A DNA stretch of 64,000 nucleotides from Pempheris klunzingeri (taxonomy: Eukaryota; Chordata; Actinopteri; Acropomatiformes; Pempheridae): NCBI RefSeq assembly GCF_042242105.1, contig NC_092019.1, forward strand, positions 26,716,828-26,780,827, given 5' to 3'. Made by a program: the position numbers and the translations under genes. A model generated the notes under the pieces. It was not told where the DNA came from, made no database searches, and saw only the letters and a program-made list of their open reading frames with translations. Positions 1-18,090 of the stretch are shown one piece after another (the first letter of the stretch is position 1; the number at the start of each line of letters is the position of its first letter).

Positions 1-189
1 CCATGCTGCCAAGCATTTGGGACCTCACCTGGAAACAAAATGTGCGTTTTAACTTGGGCTTGTTTGGATTATCACTATGACACTCATGCACACGTGTTAT
101 GGTTGAGGATTATGACCACCTCAGCTTGTTAAAATGGTGATAGTGGCAGAGACTTAACAATATGCCTTGGTGAGCCATATTTGGCCACT

Positions 190-380
190 GAAGCTCCATG
201 TTTTTTCTTTATTTCTACTATTTTCTACATTTTAGATTAATATTGAAGACATCAAAACTATGAAGGAACACGTGGAATTATGTAGTAAAGAAAAAAGTGG
301 TGAACAAACCAGAATATGTTTTATAGCTGCTGAAGCTCCATGGTTTTTCTTTTCTATCATTTTCTACATTTTAGAGATCC
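190..380 (+). repeat. Fragment of a Tc1-like terminal repeat with a short tandem duplication
   Basis: Bases 234-325 match the left terminal repeat of the Tc1-like element at 32685-34965 (shared word ATTAATATTGAAGACATCAA). A segment of about 45 bases starting GAAGCTCCATG occurs twice, near 190-240 and 332-376, flanking that fragment. No transposase is present. The rest of 1-1698 is inferred to be zup1 intron 2 and holds only this fragment and the LINE tail at 578-794. Confidence 0.5.
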
Positions 381-577
381 CACGTCATCAAGAAAACAAA
401 ATGTTCCAGGGTTATGCAGCCTTGAGACTCATAAATCCTCCAGTTTGAGAGAAGGCAAATCACAAAGGTTTCTTTAGTATTTGAAAGTAATTCAGTGAAA
501 TAAAAGACCACATTTAAAACAATACTGTGGTTGTCAGCATCACAAAGATTCTGAACAATTTGACGTGCAGAAAAAAC

Positions 578-760
578 AAAAAGGGGAGTTCTTCCTGCCA
601 CTGTGTCCTAATCTAATATCTGATGCTGCTCATGTGGGGATTCTTGAATCCTTCATGTTGAATTCCTGAATCGTTGGGTCTCTCTCTAATTAAAGAGTTT
701 GGTCTAGACCTGCTCTTTATGGAAAGAGTCTTGAGATAACGCTGTTATGAATTAGTGCTC

Positions 761-792
<32 letters not shown>

Positions 793-794
793 AA
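578..794 (+). repeat. 3' end of an L2-type LINE with (GATT)n tail
   Basis: This runs from the word GGGGAGTTCTTCCTGCCACT through TCTCTCTCTAATTAAAGAGT and CTATAAATAAAGATT to a tandem GATT tail. The same tail is found at 2698-2876, 11955-12176, 30832-31006 and at the end of 33527-34216, all on the plus strand. L2-clade LINEs characteristically end in short tandem repeats, and most copies are 5'-truncated like this one. Confidence 0.75.
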
Positions 795-1698
795 TGATTT
801 ATTTCAGGAAACTCAGAGACAGAGCTGAGTGGATGCTGGATCAGGGTGACGCCAGGACCAGCTTTACAGTAAAATAAGGCATGTTTTTAATATTAAAAAT
901 ATTGACTGTTGCATATTGAAAGAGCTACTGTATGTGCATTCTCCTGGGCCAGGGGGAGATCTGTCTGCAGACCAGACTGTAACCAAGCTACCCACAAGCT
1001 CGTGGCTCTGTAAGGCCGTACCTTAGGCACATCAATGCTTTGAGCTGAATGCTAATCTCCAATGCTAGCATGCTGTTAAGCAATTAGAATGTTTACTTTT
1101 GTCACCATCTTAGCACCAGACACTAAGTACAGCTGAGGCTGATGGGAGTTGACCAACAGGCCTGAGATATTTCAGACATTCTATTATATTGCAGACACAC
1201 TGACACTGCCTTCCTTAGATCCACACTGCACGCATGGATAACATGTGTCACTGGTACAGAAAACAATTGCTTTGTACAGTTCTGTTGTGTCTTGTACGAC
1301 AGAAGACACTGAACATACCGTGTAACTTTGTTGTTACACATACTACTGGCTGCCATGACAAGTTGTGCTGTCAGAGGAGACCAGCAGACACACCCAGTGG
1401 ACTGCTGGCTGATGGTGAGCACAGCTCCAGTTCTGACCCTGAACAAACAGTCAAAAGTGAGCAAAGACACATGATGTACTCATGTATGGTTTAGGGTGTC
1501 TTCATTTTAAGAAACAATAAACTCTTCTATCTCGTTTAAGCTCTGCTGATTGGGTTGGTATTTGTGGAACTTGTTTGTGCCACGTGAGAAATTTGACAAG
1601 ATGGTACAGATAAAACATGTGCCGATGACAACAGGTGACAGAACACAGTGTTCTGAACAAGGCAGCAATGATGCAAATCTCAGAGGCAGAAAAGTTAC

Positions 1699-2385
1699 CT
1701 TGAGCTGAACTCTGTTCCTGCAGATGTAACTCCACATGCTCCTGCAGGCTGAAACAGCTGCTGCACACCAGCGCACACATGGGGCAGGAGAACACCCTCT
1801 CTGAAAAAATACAGGACAACTCGAGTGAATGGTGACTTTAAAGTTTGAAATAAAGCTTGAAAAACTTGAATCACCTTTTCCTGGTAAAGACAGCCGCTTC
1901 TGTTTGGCTTTGCTTTGCTCAGATCGACCCTGGCCCTGTGCTGTCACTGTAGAGGTGATGGGCGCAGTGTCCTCAGGTGACGAACCCCTGCTTTCTGGTG
2001 TCCTCTTCTTTGTAGGTTGCAGTGACCTGTGTGTGGCAACACCAGGGGCAGCTGTGGGTGTTGCTTCTCCAGCTGTATCACAACTGTCCCCACCAGAGCT
2101 GGACTGAGATGATAACTCTGGGGCTGTTGGGGGCTTCTCACTCTCAGTTACACTGATTGTTGCAGCACAGCAGCCAGAGGGGGATGCGAGGTGAGCTGGA
2201 TCCTGCGCACCGTGCTGCTTCTCTGGATGTGTAGAGCTGATGTGGAGGCAGAGTTCATCGTAGGACACTCCTGACAGGGAGCACAGGGGGCAGTGCATGT
2301 CATTTTCCAGGTGGCTGAGAAGGAGATGCGTCTTCATGTCCTCCTCCAACATTATTTCCTCAGCACAGATTTCACAGGTCAGCAT
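1699..2385 (-). CDS. zup1: ZUP1 (zinc finger-containing ubiquitin peptidase 1), first two coding exons, partial
   Basis: ZUP1 is a deubiquitinase that cleaves K63-linked chains; N-terminal zinc fingers bind ubiquitin and a C-terminal papain-like domain is catalytic. Only the N-terminus lies here. Exon 1 is 2385-1875 (ATG at 2385-2383, 170 codons plus one base) and exon 2 is 1800-1699. The donor after exon 1 reads AAAAG|gtgatt, the acceptor is ttttttcag|AGAGGG, and the phases join to give Glu-171. Residues 1-54 begin MLTCEICAEEIMLEEDMKTH and continue with a second C2H2 pair (CPLCSLSGVSYDELCLH), matching the start of human ZUP1. Exon 2 encodes the finger CPMCALVCSSCFSLQEHVEL. The stretch between (about residues 60-165) is low-complexity Ser/Thr/Pro. 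Exon 2 ends CAAG|gtaact. No later exon is seen between 1698 and 1, so the peptidase domain must lie beyond the left edge or be missing. Divergent neighbour of kpna5, as in human. Confidence 0.9.
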
Positions 2386-2697
2386 GGCTGCAGCCTACAG
2401 ACACAGACAAGTTACGTTCCTACAAAAACGTGTCAGAAAAACTAGGAAGTGTACTCAGCCTCACCACAGCTGGAGTACAGAACTCTTCCAGATAAATGAA
2501 CTTCTATTACATTGAAGCCCCACCAAACGCATTCAAACAGCACTGATCAAAGAGGACATGTTATAAAAATGGACTGTTAATGTCTTTTCAACACAAATGT
2601 GTCCCTGGTGTCTCTCAACACCCCCAGACTCTGAGTAAGGACTGTCCTCTGTCCATTTCTTCTCCATCTTTCAGTAAATGAAATCACTTCGTTAGAT

Positions 2698-2876
2698 TTC
2701 TAATATCTGATGCTGCTCATGTGGGGAGTCCTGAATCCTTCATGTTGAATTCCTGAATCGTTGGGTCTCTCTCTAATTAAAGAGTTTGGACTAGACCTGC
2801 TCTTTATGGAAAGAGTCTGGAGATAACACTTGTTATGAATTGGTGCTATATAAATAAAGATTGATTGATTGATTGT
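2698..2876 (+). repeat. 3' end of an L2-type LINE with (GATT)n tail
   Basis: Second copy of the family described at 578-794, starting at TAATATCTGATGCTGCTCAT and ending in GATTGATTGATTG. It lies upstream of the zup1 start codon. The bases between (2386-2697) show no coding potential. The sequence CTGTAG|GCTGCAGCC just before the zup1 ATG could be the acceptor of a 5' UTR intron. Confidence 0.75.
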
Positions 2877-2989
2877 TTTTGTGAACAATTCCAGATAGGT
2901 GACTGAATCTTTCACAAGAATGTTAGAAATAGAGGGACAGTTGCAATTATTGAGAGCGAGCAGCTCACACTTACTGACCAGAGCTGACT

Positions 2990-3330
2990 AATAATGGTCT
3001 GTACCGTCGGAGATTAACCAATAGTGTGTGTGAGTAGCAGTGCAAGCTTTATTACTCCACGTATAAAGTTTAAGGTTCCGATTTTTTTTCCATATATCGA
3101 AACTGATTTTTTTGCATCAAAGATGTAAGAAAGAAGGTTAAGAGACGAAGAATTATTTGTACTATCTGCAGAGCGACCTAAAGCAATGTTAAAGTCTCCT
3201 CCCAAGTAAAAAGCTAATTTGGGTATTTAGATAACCAACATAAGAATCGAGAATTTAGGACACCAAACAAAAAGTAGTTTATAGAAATAGTTTGTATAAA
3301 TTGGCCAGAAGAAGAAAGGTGTTATCGACA
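2990..3330 (-). repeat. L1-type LINE endonuclease-region fragment
   Basis: The minus strand from 3205 reads MGGDFNIALGRSADSTNNSS, resembling the GGDFN motif of the L1 apurinic endonuclease domain (inference from family knowledge). The frame is open for only 63 residues and no full domain is present. A degraded 5'-region fragment. Confidence 0.5.
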
Positions 3331-3559
3331 TTCTTTGAACCAAACATATTCTAGTAGCACCCCAACAACAGGTATGAGCCTGAAGTGAGGTGCACTGCAG
3401 GTTTAAGTTTACTATAGAGCGTGGTAACCCTACTAAGACAGCCCTTCACTGGTCACTGCATTGTTTCTGGTTCTGTCAGGCATGGGGTGCTGCTCGTGAG
3501 TTCACAGGTGGGAATCGTTCAGTACAGATGAACAGTTTTCTGTCCCTGTCAAGAGTGCA

Positions 3560-3890
3560 TCCTGTGGATATGAATGAGCTGTGAGCCTGCTGGCCACGCT
3601 CCTGCTCGTCAGCTGAGGCTCCCATGTGTCACTGGAGATGTGTCTGTCTGGAGGACATTGCTGCCTCACGCTACCTCAAAAGAGCCAGGAACATCATTAG
3701 AGACTCTTCCCACCCTGGCCACCACCGCATCTCCTACCACTATCTGTGCTCTTAACAACTGCTCACTCTGATATGCTGCCATTCCTGCACTTTTACCAAG
3801 TGCGTGCACTTTAACCTGGCTCAGCCAGCTGTTCAGTTTCGTTGTTTGCTCGACTTACAATGAAGAAATAGAATTGAATTGAAATTGAAT
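3560..3890 (+). repeat. LINE C-terminal/3' end fragment with (ATTGA)n tail
   Basis: Around 3640-3740 the plus strand encodes a peptide with KRARNIIRDSSHPGHH, typical of the C-terminus of fish non-LTR retrotransposon polyproteins. It is followed by a 3' UTR ending near 3862-3890 in repeats of ATTGA. Frames are broken. The following stretch 3891-4800 shows no recognisable gene or repeat. Confidence 0.5.
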
Positions 3891-4798
3891 TGAACTGTCT
3901 GCGGCTCTCTGACAAGTTGAGAAGCACCGATAAGGACTGCAGTGCAGAGGAGAGTGGGAGATAAAGGTAGTGCAACATAAATCAAGAAAGAAAAGCTGGG
4001 TGCTCAAAGTGGTGCTTTGGCAGTATTGTCAGAACCAAACCTCAGATTTCATAATTCCTTAAAGCTAATTCCAGAATGGTACACAGCCACATACACAGCA
4101 GTGTTACACCATGAGACTAGAGCAGTATACAAACTAGATTAGAGGCCATCAGGATCACTGATTCCATCTCTAAAGCTGGACAGCATTTCTTAACTAGAAA
4201 GTGCAATTTCTGGAGAAAATGCGGTGTGAATGCTGCACTGCTGCCTTTTGCAATTCCAATGCACGGCTTATGTTTCCGTGATTTGAGTAGAGGGATTTCC
4301 TACTGCCCCTGAACGCACCACGCACGAATGCTCGCACCATTCCCACCAGTGGGACGATATTATTAGTGAGATTAGTTATATTAGTGAGTGTGGTTTTCTC
4401 TAACCTCTTTCTGTTTGGTGTTCTGTCGAGATAAAGACCCGTTTGTTCTGAGAAGTAGAGAAGTGTTAGTGAGGAGTGAGCCAAACCCCTGGAAAACACC
4501 TGCTCTGGAGCCCGGCAGGAGGCAGTGAAGCAGCGGGGCGGGACAGTGGAGCCACACCGAGGCACGGGGCCTCCTGGGGCCGCTCACAAGCACACTGCCA
4601 GCCTGGGGGCCAAACTAGCCGGACATGTACTCACGGTGCCACGGACAGACAGAGGGACGTCCTGCTTCCCTTCCTTCAGCTTCCAAACCGCTGAGACTCT
4701 TCTTCTTTTGGGCTGACTGTGCCCGCTGTGGCGCACTGCTGCCCCCCACAGGGCGGGAGGACACTGCTCCAAGTCATCCCAGGCTGTGGTGAACAAGT

Positions 4799-4800
<2 letters not shown>

Positions 4801-4850
<50 letters not shown>
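4801..4850 (+). repeat. (CA)25 microsatellite
   Basis: Fifty bases of uninterrupted CA dinucleotide. Flanks on both sides (3891-4800 and 4851-5342) carry no recognisable gene. Confidence 0.98.
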
Positions 4851-4853
<3 letters not shown>

Positions 4854-5342
4854 GGAGTCTTTGGATGGAAGAATAGAGCACAGTGGACCAGTCCAGCACA
4901 CGGATCCTCCAGCAGCACAGCTCAGTTTGCTTTTTAGTGTTCACTTCTCTCACATTAAACACCTGAAGAGGACGAAAATAAAGGAAGGTACTGAGATACT
5001 CTCCTTGTGAGCAGGAGGGAGGCTGAGGTAGTTTTAAGGTCCAGACAAGATATGTCCTGTAGGAGCCCTCACAGTACTGACAGCTCCTGACAACAGGTCA
5101 GCCAGTGGTGCTGCTTACAGATCCAGGACAGGAACAAAGTATATTTTTGTGTGAATGTGGAAAGGTTTTTGGGGCAGTAACTCCTCAAAGTGTTGTAGCT
5201 CACAGCTGACGGAGGCGGTCGCAGTTGCAGGAGGTCTATGACTTGTTTAGACTTATTTTCTGATTAATTAAACAACATCGCTTTTGGATTTACAGATTTT
5301 CTTTATTCGCACGCGCTCATTATCCATCAACCACCTAAACAC

Positions 5343-5560
5343 GGTAAATGGTCTGCATCTGTATAGCACCTTCCCACTCAAAGTGCTTTTACACCCATCA
5401 TTCATACAGGAGGACTGAAGCTGGAGCTGTTCTTTCACACACTGAAGCTGCTTCAGGTTGGGGTTCAGTGTCCCACTTCGACATGCTGACTCACAGCCTG
5501 GGATCGAACCTCCGACCTTCCCGCTGATGAACGGCCCACTCTACCTCTGAGCCACTCCAA
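5343..5560 (-). repeat. tRNA-derived SINE, antisense copy
   Basis: Reverse complement of the family seen intact at 37131-37384. It begins with the SINE 3' end (GTAAATGGTCTG) and ends near the tRNA-like head, where the box B complement GGGATCGAACC is visible at about 5501-5511. Diverged from the 37-kb copy, with short indels in the body. Confidence 0.75.
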
Positions 5561-5904
5561 CGAACTGGAGTACGGTGTGGGAACAAAGGAATTAGTGGCT
5601 GTGATTTAGAATAAGCTTTGTAAGAGAATAGAACTAAACCAACTTGAAGAGTCAGAGGGGCAGAGTAGGGAACGCATAGCACACTGTGGGGGAGTGACAA
5701 AACTGATGACAATGGTAGGGTAATAGAAGGGAATTTAGTGTTCTTAAATGAAGTAGAACAAGAAGAGATGTTACTACAGGCAATGAGTCCTGGATCTCAA
5801 ATAATATTGCTCCCATATGTGAGTGTGCCAAGATGGAGTCATAGGCAGTGACCATTATCAGAACATCAGAACATAGCCTGAGCAAGGACGTAAGGATGAA
5901 TTAG

Positions 5905-7232
5905 TATAGCACCTTTCACAACCTTGGAGATGTTTGGGAGTTAACTTTAACTCCCACATTAAACAGATTTCTAGAACTGCCTTTTTCCATCTACGTAATA
6001 TTGCCAAAATCAGGCCCATCATATCCACTGATGATGCAGAAACATTAGTCCACACATTTGTCACTTCTAGGTTGGACTATTGTAACTCATTATTATCAAT
6101 AACTATACCAATAAGTCCTTAAAGACTCTCCAGCTGGTCCAGAACGCTGCTGCTCGTGTTCTGACGAGAACTAAAAGAAGAGACCACATTTCTCCTGTAC
6201 TGGCTTCTCTTCATTGGCTTCCAGTAAAATCTAGAATAGAGTTTAAAATCCTTCTCCTCACCTACAAGGCTCTTAAGGGTCAGGCTCCATCATATCTTAA
6301 AGAACTCATAGTACTGTACTACCCCACTAGAGCACTGTGCTCCCAGACTGCAGGTCTACTGGTGGTTCCTAAAGTCCTCTAAAGTAGTGATGGAGCCAGA
6401 GCTTTCAGCTATCAGGCTCCTCTCCTGTGGAATCTCCTTCCAGTTTGGGTTCGGGGGGCAGACACCCTCTCTACATTTAAGAGTAGACTAAAAACCTTCC
6501 TTTTTGACAAAGCATATATTTAAGGGCTGGCTCAGGCCTTAGACCAGCCCCTAGTTACGCTGCTATAGGCTCAGACTGCCGGGGGACTCCTATGGTGCAC
6601 TGAGCTCCTCTATTCTCTATCCTCCTCTTCCTCTCCATCGTTATGTCTCATGTCAGCCAAATGTCTGCCTCTAACTTGCTATCTTCCCCGGAGCGTTTCT
6701 GTGCTTTCTCATCTCTCTGGTTCCTGTGGATCCTGTGGATCCTGGTCCTGGCCCTGCTGATGTGGTTCTCTGGTTCCTGTGGGTCCTGGTCCCGGTCCCG
6801 CTGATGTGGTTCTCTGGTTCCTGTGGATCCTGGTCCTGGTTCTGCTGATGTGGTTCCCTGGTTCCTATGGATCCTGGTCCTGGTCCCGCTGATGTGGTTC
6901 TCCACCAGCCAATGGATGTGCGTCTGTCCAAGGCTACAGCCTGTCCGTCCTTGGGAGCTGGATCTCTCCTTCACTGTGGTGCTCCCGGAGGTTTCTCTTT
7001 TCCCACTGGGTTTTTTGAGTTTTTCCTTCCCGAAGAAGGAGGGTCATAAAGGGCAGGTGATGCCTCGGACTGATCCACCGGACTGATCCACTGGCCTCAT
7101 CGACTGCTGGACTCTTTACTAGATTGTTTGTTCGCTTACACTTGTTTATTTCAGTGAACTTTGTAAAGCACTATGAGACACTCTGTTGTGATATTGGGCT
7201 ATACAAATAAAATTGAATTGAATTGAATTGAA
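5905..7232 (+). mobile_element. 5'-truncated L2-type LINE
   Basis: From 5934 the plus strand encodes the C-terminal part of an L2/CR1-like reverse transcriptase protein: FNSHIKQISRTAFFHLRNIA, then TSRLDYCNSLLS, and after a frame break LVQNAAARVLTRTKRRDHIS and LHWLPVKSRIEFKILLLTYK. Stops and shifts near 6120 and 6385 make it non-functional, and the catalytic YADD region is absent. The 3' UTR carries a 44-bp minisatellite and ends with AAAGCACTATGAGACACTC, ATACAAATAAA and a (ATTGA)n tail at 7211-7232. Confidence 0.85.
6719..6905 (+). repeat. Minisatellite, about 44-bp unit, in LINE 3' UTR
   Basis: About four imperfect copies built around GGTTCCTGTGGATCCTGGTC followed by a variable CTGCTGATGTGGTTCTCT. 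A closely similar array is at 33592-33772 inside a different LINE copy. Confidence 0.9.
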
Positions 7233-7809
7233 CATACAGTCCATGTACCCAGGTAATCCCTGTCTTTTATCGTTAAGAGGTTTGTTACAGACAATTCTAA
7301 AAGAGAAAAAATCCTGTCTTTACTTTGTAGAAACAAAAACACACTGTTAGCTGCCACCTGTAAAACGAATGAGTCTAAACCAACCAATTCACAAAACTAG
7401 TGCCTCCAATGAGTTCACAACAGCGCAGAAGATCCAGCTAACAATCAAAAAAAGAGTAATCATGCACAACAACATGAGGCACAGAGACCGACTGCTCAGT
7501 TTAAATCAAAGCCCCCTCTAACAGCATCACAGGGCGGCTTCTGTAGTTTGGGAGCAGGTGTCAGGCTGGTGGAGGGGTGGGTCCAGCCAAGACTAAATAA
7601 ATAAAGAAGTCTAAAGACGGGGAATACTGGGAGTGAACACGGGAGGGCGGTCCAGAGGCGTTGGTCATTGGGGAATCCCTGGGGAGCAGGTGACGTCCTG
7701 AGTGACAGGACTGTACTGCAGCACAGTAAAATACAGAGTAACAAGCCATCACCTGAAGCCTGTAGCACAGAGCAGAGTGACAAGGTGCTTCACACAAGTA
7801 AAAAGCTGC

Positions 7810-8560
7810 AAGTCAAGTGGGAGGGACAACCAGTGAGCCCTGGTCAGAGGACCGAAGTGACCTACTGGAGACGTAAGGATGAAGCAGGTCAGGGGTGTGC
7901 ACGGGGGCCCGACCATGCAGGCCTCTATAAGTGTGAATACTGATGTTGATGGGAAGCCACTGTAAAGTGATGTACTTTTTCAGGTGGCCCAAATATGAGC
8001 CACAATAGTACAACCAGGGTGACAGAAGCCTGAATAATCACCTGAAGCTCAGGTTGTGACATAGCGGAAGTAAGCTGGGCAATTTCTCTTGAAAGGAACA
8101 TGTATTGGTCAACAATTTGATGCACTGGTCGAAGTCCAAAGGGTTTTTAATATTAGACTGTACAGCTGAGGAAAGGGACCCCATACACTGAGCAACCTCG
8201 GAAGCTGCCCTATCTGAGGTGATGACACTAGATCCTCAGGCTTATCTGCATTTCACTGTAAAGAGTTGTTAAATATCCAGTCCTTCATGGCAGTCAGTCA
8301 GGTGGTCGAAACAAGCAGTTTGCCAGACTCATCACGTTTAAAGGAAAAACACAGCTGGATATCATCAGCATAACAATCATAAGAGATACCTTTAAATTTG
8401 GTGATAATATCACCTCGGGGAAGCATCTATAAATCAAATACTGCAGGGCCCAAGGCAGAACCCCAAGGAGAGAGCAACTGATTGACACGTGTAGGGACCA
8501 GGGAAGGGCGGTCCTGAGACACCCACACACCACCTGAGCCTTTCAGTCTGGATGCTGTGA
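7810..8560 (-). repeat. Degenerate L2-type LINE reverse transcriptase fragment
   Basis: Reading the minus strand from 8460, the word CTTGGGCCCTGCAGTATTTG and then, near 8340-8372, TTATGCTGATGATATCCAGC translate to relics of VLGP and YADDIQL, the palm-domain catalytic motif of L2/CR1-type reverse transcriptases. Later segments (SGKLLVSTT, LKKYITLQWLPINISIHTYR) match the downstream region in different frames. Many stops: a dead copy. Bases 7233-7809 hold nothing identifiable. Confidence 0.65.
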
Positions 8561-9002
8561 TTTACAGTAACAAAGATTCAGCAGCACCAGCACAGAGCGT
8601 TCAAAACATGAGAGGACATGATCACATCAGTAGAGACTCTGACAAAACCTGTTAGTGGAATGCTTCAGTCACAAACCACACCAGAGGCGTCAAAGCGGCT
8701 TCATCTAGCTGAACAAAGCACCTGAACTAACAAAGACACAAAGACACTAACACAAAGACAAAGACTACAACTTAAACTATGAACAATGGGAATGTTTTGA
8801 CAATAAACCAAATGAGCCAACAACTCACACAGTCCAAAGAAATACACTACATTTCTAAACTAGAAAAGAGTAGGGAAGTTTTCAGAATAGAGGCATGTGA
8901 CATGTCTCTGTGAACAGCAGTGTAGCTTCACCTGTACTCAGCTGCAGGAAATACACGTCAGAGAAAAGGGACATGTCAGAGGGATAGATGGGGGCTAAAA
9001 GG

Positions 9003-9340
9003 AGTTTTTTTTAATTATTTTTATTTGTCATTTTATTCATTACAATCTCTCGATAGGAACACGTACTTGCATTCTTCAAAATACCAAACATTGCATTGCA
9101 TTCTCAACCAATCTAATTGGCACATATGCATAAAAAATATTGAATTCATTCTTAAACCAGACTATTGAGGGAGTTTTATTTTTCCATTTACACAAGCGAC
9201 TGTGATCTGCCCAACGTTATAATAATATTGACCAAATCTGATATATATTTTCTATTTTATCACCTGTCCAGTCAAACCAAAAAAAGATGATGCTACTGGA
9301 GAAGAATAAAGAAGATGTTTAATAGTTTCACATCCTAACA
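9003..9340 (-). repeat. Possible LINE 3' end with A-rich tail
   Basis: On the minus strand this AT-rich piece ends in an A-rich run (complement of the T run at 9005-9025) and contains weak similarity to LINE ORF2 C-termini. Assignment is tentative. It lies just upstream of the kpna5 promoter. Bases 8561-9002 show nothing recognisable. Confidence 0.3.
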
Positions 9341-9486
9341 GCACACTGGGATGAGGTTTGCTGAGCGTCCTAAAGAGAACAGAAACCAGGAGCTCACCAG
9401 CTCCAGAGGGCGGTAGTGATGCGACACTGAGGTGCAAACTGCCGAGAAACTTCCAAGAAGAAGAAGAGGAGGAAGCGGAAGAGGAA

Positions 9487-9555
9487 GAGGAAGTGACGCA
9501 AGATGTTATTGACGTGAGGGGGTTGCGGAGAAAGTTTCTATAGGACGCCATTTTG
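9487..9555 (+). promoter_or_regulatory. Candidate kpna5 core promoter: ETS/CRE-like pair and YY1-like site
   Basis: GGAAGT (9489-9494, ETS core) overlaps TGACGCAA (9494-9501, ATF/CRE-like), a composite common in TATA-less housekeeping promoters. CGCCATTTTG at 9546-9555 resembles a YY1 site, usually found at or just after transcription starts. Several further GGAAG words precede them from 9449. Position relative to the gene supports this; the transcription start itself is inferred. Confidence 0.5.
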
Positions 9556-9618
9556 CTCTTAGATCTAGGGGGAGAGAAGCAAAGGTTGGAGCTGGGAGCC
9601 ACCCACACACATTTTCAG
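9540..9618 (+). other. kpna5: Putative kpna5 non-coding exon 1
   Basis: The likely start region runs to a donor-like CAG|gtacag at 9616-9621, which would splice to the acceptor tttcag at 9395 + 1000 (10395-10400) five bases before the kpna5 ATG. Human KPNA5 and KPNA6 have a few extra N-terminal residues (Met-x-x-Met-Ala-Ser), so an upstream coding ATGG exon is an alternative that I could not locate. Bases 9619-10400 would be intron; they include a two-and-a-half copy telomere-like CCCTAA run at 10376-10391. Confidence 0.35.
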
Positions 9619-10405
9619 GTACAGTACATGATCAGGGAGAGAATCTGCGTTATGGGATCTGGTGTCGTGTTCTATGTTGTCACTGTGACGACATTTAGCG
9701 GAGATGTGAGACACAACGCAACATTAGCAGAGGAGCTAGCCGTGACGCCAGTTTAGTAACGTGACCTGAGCAGGAACAGCCCAGATACTTGGAGCTGTGC
9801 TGCACGGGGATGTGTCATGGACTAACGACAGCTGTGTGCCAGCTGTGTTTACCTGAACAGGTTAAATCCAGGTCGTGCTCTTCTTAGATGAGCGCCTTGT
9901 TGTGCAGCTTTGGCTTGTGACGTTACCTTTCTCTTCAGGAGAGGAGGTCGGCACGGCCTCCTTCTTGCACCACAACATGTCTCTGTCTGTCATAATGTGA
10001 GCTGCTACAGCTACCGTCCGCTTCCCGAGAGCTGCTGCTGGTTACTGCTCCAGGATGTGTGTCTGCTCTCTCCTGACACACACATGTAATGATGGGTTAA
10101 TGAGAGCAACAGATCAGAGTCCTCCTACAAGGTCCTACTGAGACCAGATGCAGTATTTGCTCCAGACCTGCCTGTGAAGAGTCTGTATTCTGCTCTGTGT
10201 GCTTGTTCATTGTAACATCGTCTACTTTGTGCTTCAGTGTGTGCACTCAGCCATCTTTTCCCTTTTGGATACAGGTTGAATAAATGAAAATGATATAGAA
10301 GGTTTTGCGACCAGAGCCAGATGCTGTCACATCAGCATCTGATGGTCGAATGCACGTTGACCCGAGTCTCCTGTCCCTAACCCTAACCCTGACTTTTCAG
10401 ACACG

Positions 10406-18090
<7,685 letters not shown>

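Noticed and set aside
1123..1470. 115-codon minus-strand frame as a possible third zup1 exon
   Set aside because: Its translation has no similarity to the ZUP1 coiled region or peptidase, and no matching splice phase.
10376..10391. Telomere-like CCCTAA repeats before kpna5 exon 1
   Set aside because: Only about two and a half units; too short to indicate an interstitial telomere.
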